From the NCBI GenBank assembly GCA_009760855.2, contig WPIO01000046.1, positions 1,855,501 through 1,919,500 of the forward strand: a stretch of DNA of 64,000 nucleotides. The letters run 5' to 3'. This document shows, in pieces, positions 31,590-64,000 of this stretch; the first letter of the stretch is position 1; the number at the start of each line of letters is the position of its first letter. A program made the position numbers and the translations under genes. Below the pieces are notes generated by a model, which saw nothing but the letters and a program-made list of their open reading frames with translations, made no database searches and had not been told where the DNA came from. The DNA is from Cristatella mucedo (Eukaryota > Bryozoa > Phylactolaemata > Cristatellidae).

Positions 31590-32010
31590 GACTAGAGGGC
31601 TTAAAGTATCAAAAGTTCTTTATTCAAAAGTGACACTCCGCACTCTCAGCGAGAGAGCCCCAACTGCTCCGCCTGCGTCCACTTCCCCACTGCCCCTCTC
31701 CTCCCTATCCGTCGCAACTCTCCACACCCAAGGTTAGCCAGCTATAATTACACGACACAGCGAGCTCCTCTTTGGCACATCCAGATAGTAAGCGGCTGAG
31801 GAGAGTCGGTCATTGCAACGGCCACAGCAACCAAGCAGGCAGCCGCCTAATCTGACGCAGCCCGCCAGCAAAGTATCTAATTATAAAATATAGCGCTGAC
31901 AGGCCAGCAGCCGATATGAATCAACTCACGATCTAACTACGACAGCAGCGTGCTCCTGCTCAACGCTTTAGGACAGAGGTGTTTCCTGCTGAGTGAGCCC
32001 GGCCGAAGCT
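31590..32010. repeat. GC-rich repeat R, copy 3 (shorter)
   Basis: TTCTTTATTCAAAAGTGACA near 31616 parallels TTTATTCACAAGCGCAC of copy 2. CTCACGATCTAACTACGACA near 31926 parallels CTCACGATCCTACTACGACC. The middle is shorter. This copy ends about 470 bp before the GPHR start codon. Confidence 0.5.
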
Positions 32011-32482
32011 GTGCTACGCAGCTAAAGAAGTAGTAAAAGAGTTGGACTTTTATATCGCCTAAGCATAGATTACGACATAAACTGTGGCTAATGGTGAACT
32101 AGTAATACAGAGACCACGAATAATATTTCGGCAGTCATAATCCGGCCGATGTAGCAGCAAACGCTCCAACGTTACGCTGTACGGGCTACGAAGTTAAAAA
32201 GGCGTAGACAGAGAAACGTAGCAGAGAAACACTTGAGATTTCTTCTATTTGCGGTTTTTTCGGCGCTTCCATCGAATGGTACCCTCAGTACCCACGGCAT
32301 GCTAGTCGACGCTATATTGGCTGAGCTACTAATTGAGACGCCATAGATATACGTCAAGTTTACGGGAGCTACCACCGGATCCGATCTCAGGAAATGGGCT
32401 GCTACCTTGACCCCCGTGTCGCGGTCGCCGGCTGCACAGCGGTGACCCGAGCTTGGTGCTAGCCCGCTGAACGTTTCTTACC
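32011..32482 (+). promoter_or_regulatory. 5' flank of GPHR
   Basis: The promoter and 5' UTR of GPHR should lie here. I see no strong TATA box on the + strand at a suitable distance. The context before the ATG is TTTCTTACC, with pyrimidines and no purine at -3. The repeat R copy ends at its left border. Confidence 0.35.
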
Positions 32483-63842
<31,360 letters not shown>

Positions 63843-63863
63843 GTGAGCGTTTATCAAGCCTTT

Positions 63864-63937
63864 ATCAAATGTAAAGCGCCTAGAAAGAGATTGAGTTCTC
63901 TGAGGGCGCTTTATCCGGTGCCTTATTATTATTATGA
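63864..63937 (+). mobile_element. LINE 3' tail fragment next to exon 12
   Basis: Perfect stem-loop (AAAGCGCCTAGAAAGAGATT, then TTCTCTGAGGGCGCTTTAT) and ATT run, starting ~22 bp after the splice donor of exon 12. Confidence 0.85.
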
Positions 63938-64000
63938 GCCCAGCCCTGTTTTTTTTGGCTCGGCATACTGCCGAAGGAGTAGCCTGGCGTGTAAGCTTGG

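Overview
This is animal-type (metazoan or close holozoan) nuclear DNA: interrupted genes with GT-AG introns of 0.2 to 6 kb, dense non-LTR retrotransposon copies carrying APE-endonuclease and YADD-type reverse transcriptase sequence, tRNA-derived SINEs, and long (GA)n and (TA)n microsatellites. No bacterial operons, rRNA or CRISPR arrays were seen. The repeats suggest a repeat-rich invertebrate; the species cannot be fixed from this window.

Two host genes can be read, both on the + strand. The better one starts with an ATG at 32483 and runs off the right edge. It is the Golgi pH regulator (GPHR/GPR89). I reconstructed twelve coding exons whose phases all agree. They give 367 codons, collinear with the human protein up to the segment ending in TLTK; the last ~90 residues lie beyond the window. 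Two introns seem to start with GC instead of GT. The other gene is represented by three phase-consistent C-terminal exons between 8548 and 13443, encoding 181 mostly helical residues that I do not recognise.

The rest is a layered repeat landscape. 462-4510 is one minus-strand LINE broken by two nested insertions and a 165-bp tandem duplication. 6243-7330 is a second LINE copy. 11640-12960 is an old LINE inside an intron of the unknown gene. 15300-20520 holds scattered SINEs, LINE tails and one LTR-like repeat. 20640-22600 is a strongly diverged tandem array with a period of about 130-190 bp. 23041-23540 is a broken Ty3/Gypsy-type gag fragment beside an LTR-like repeat. 26510-32010 holds three copies of an unnamed GC-rich repeat; one is split by a young LINE (29349-30990) whose reading frame has a single stop. 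The introns of GPHR hold at least six more LINE copies, several of them nested, with SINEs of two families.

A theme is the shared 3' tail. The main LINE, a third LINE family and SINE-A end in related stem-loop sequences (often AAAGCGCC...GGCGCTTT) followed by (ATT)n, which suggests several elements use one reverse transcriptase. The nested insertions give a relative order of retrotransposition events.
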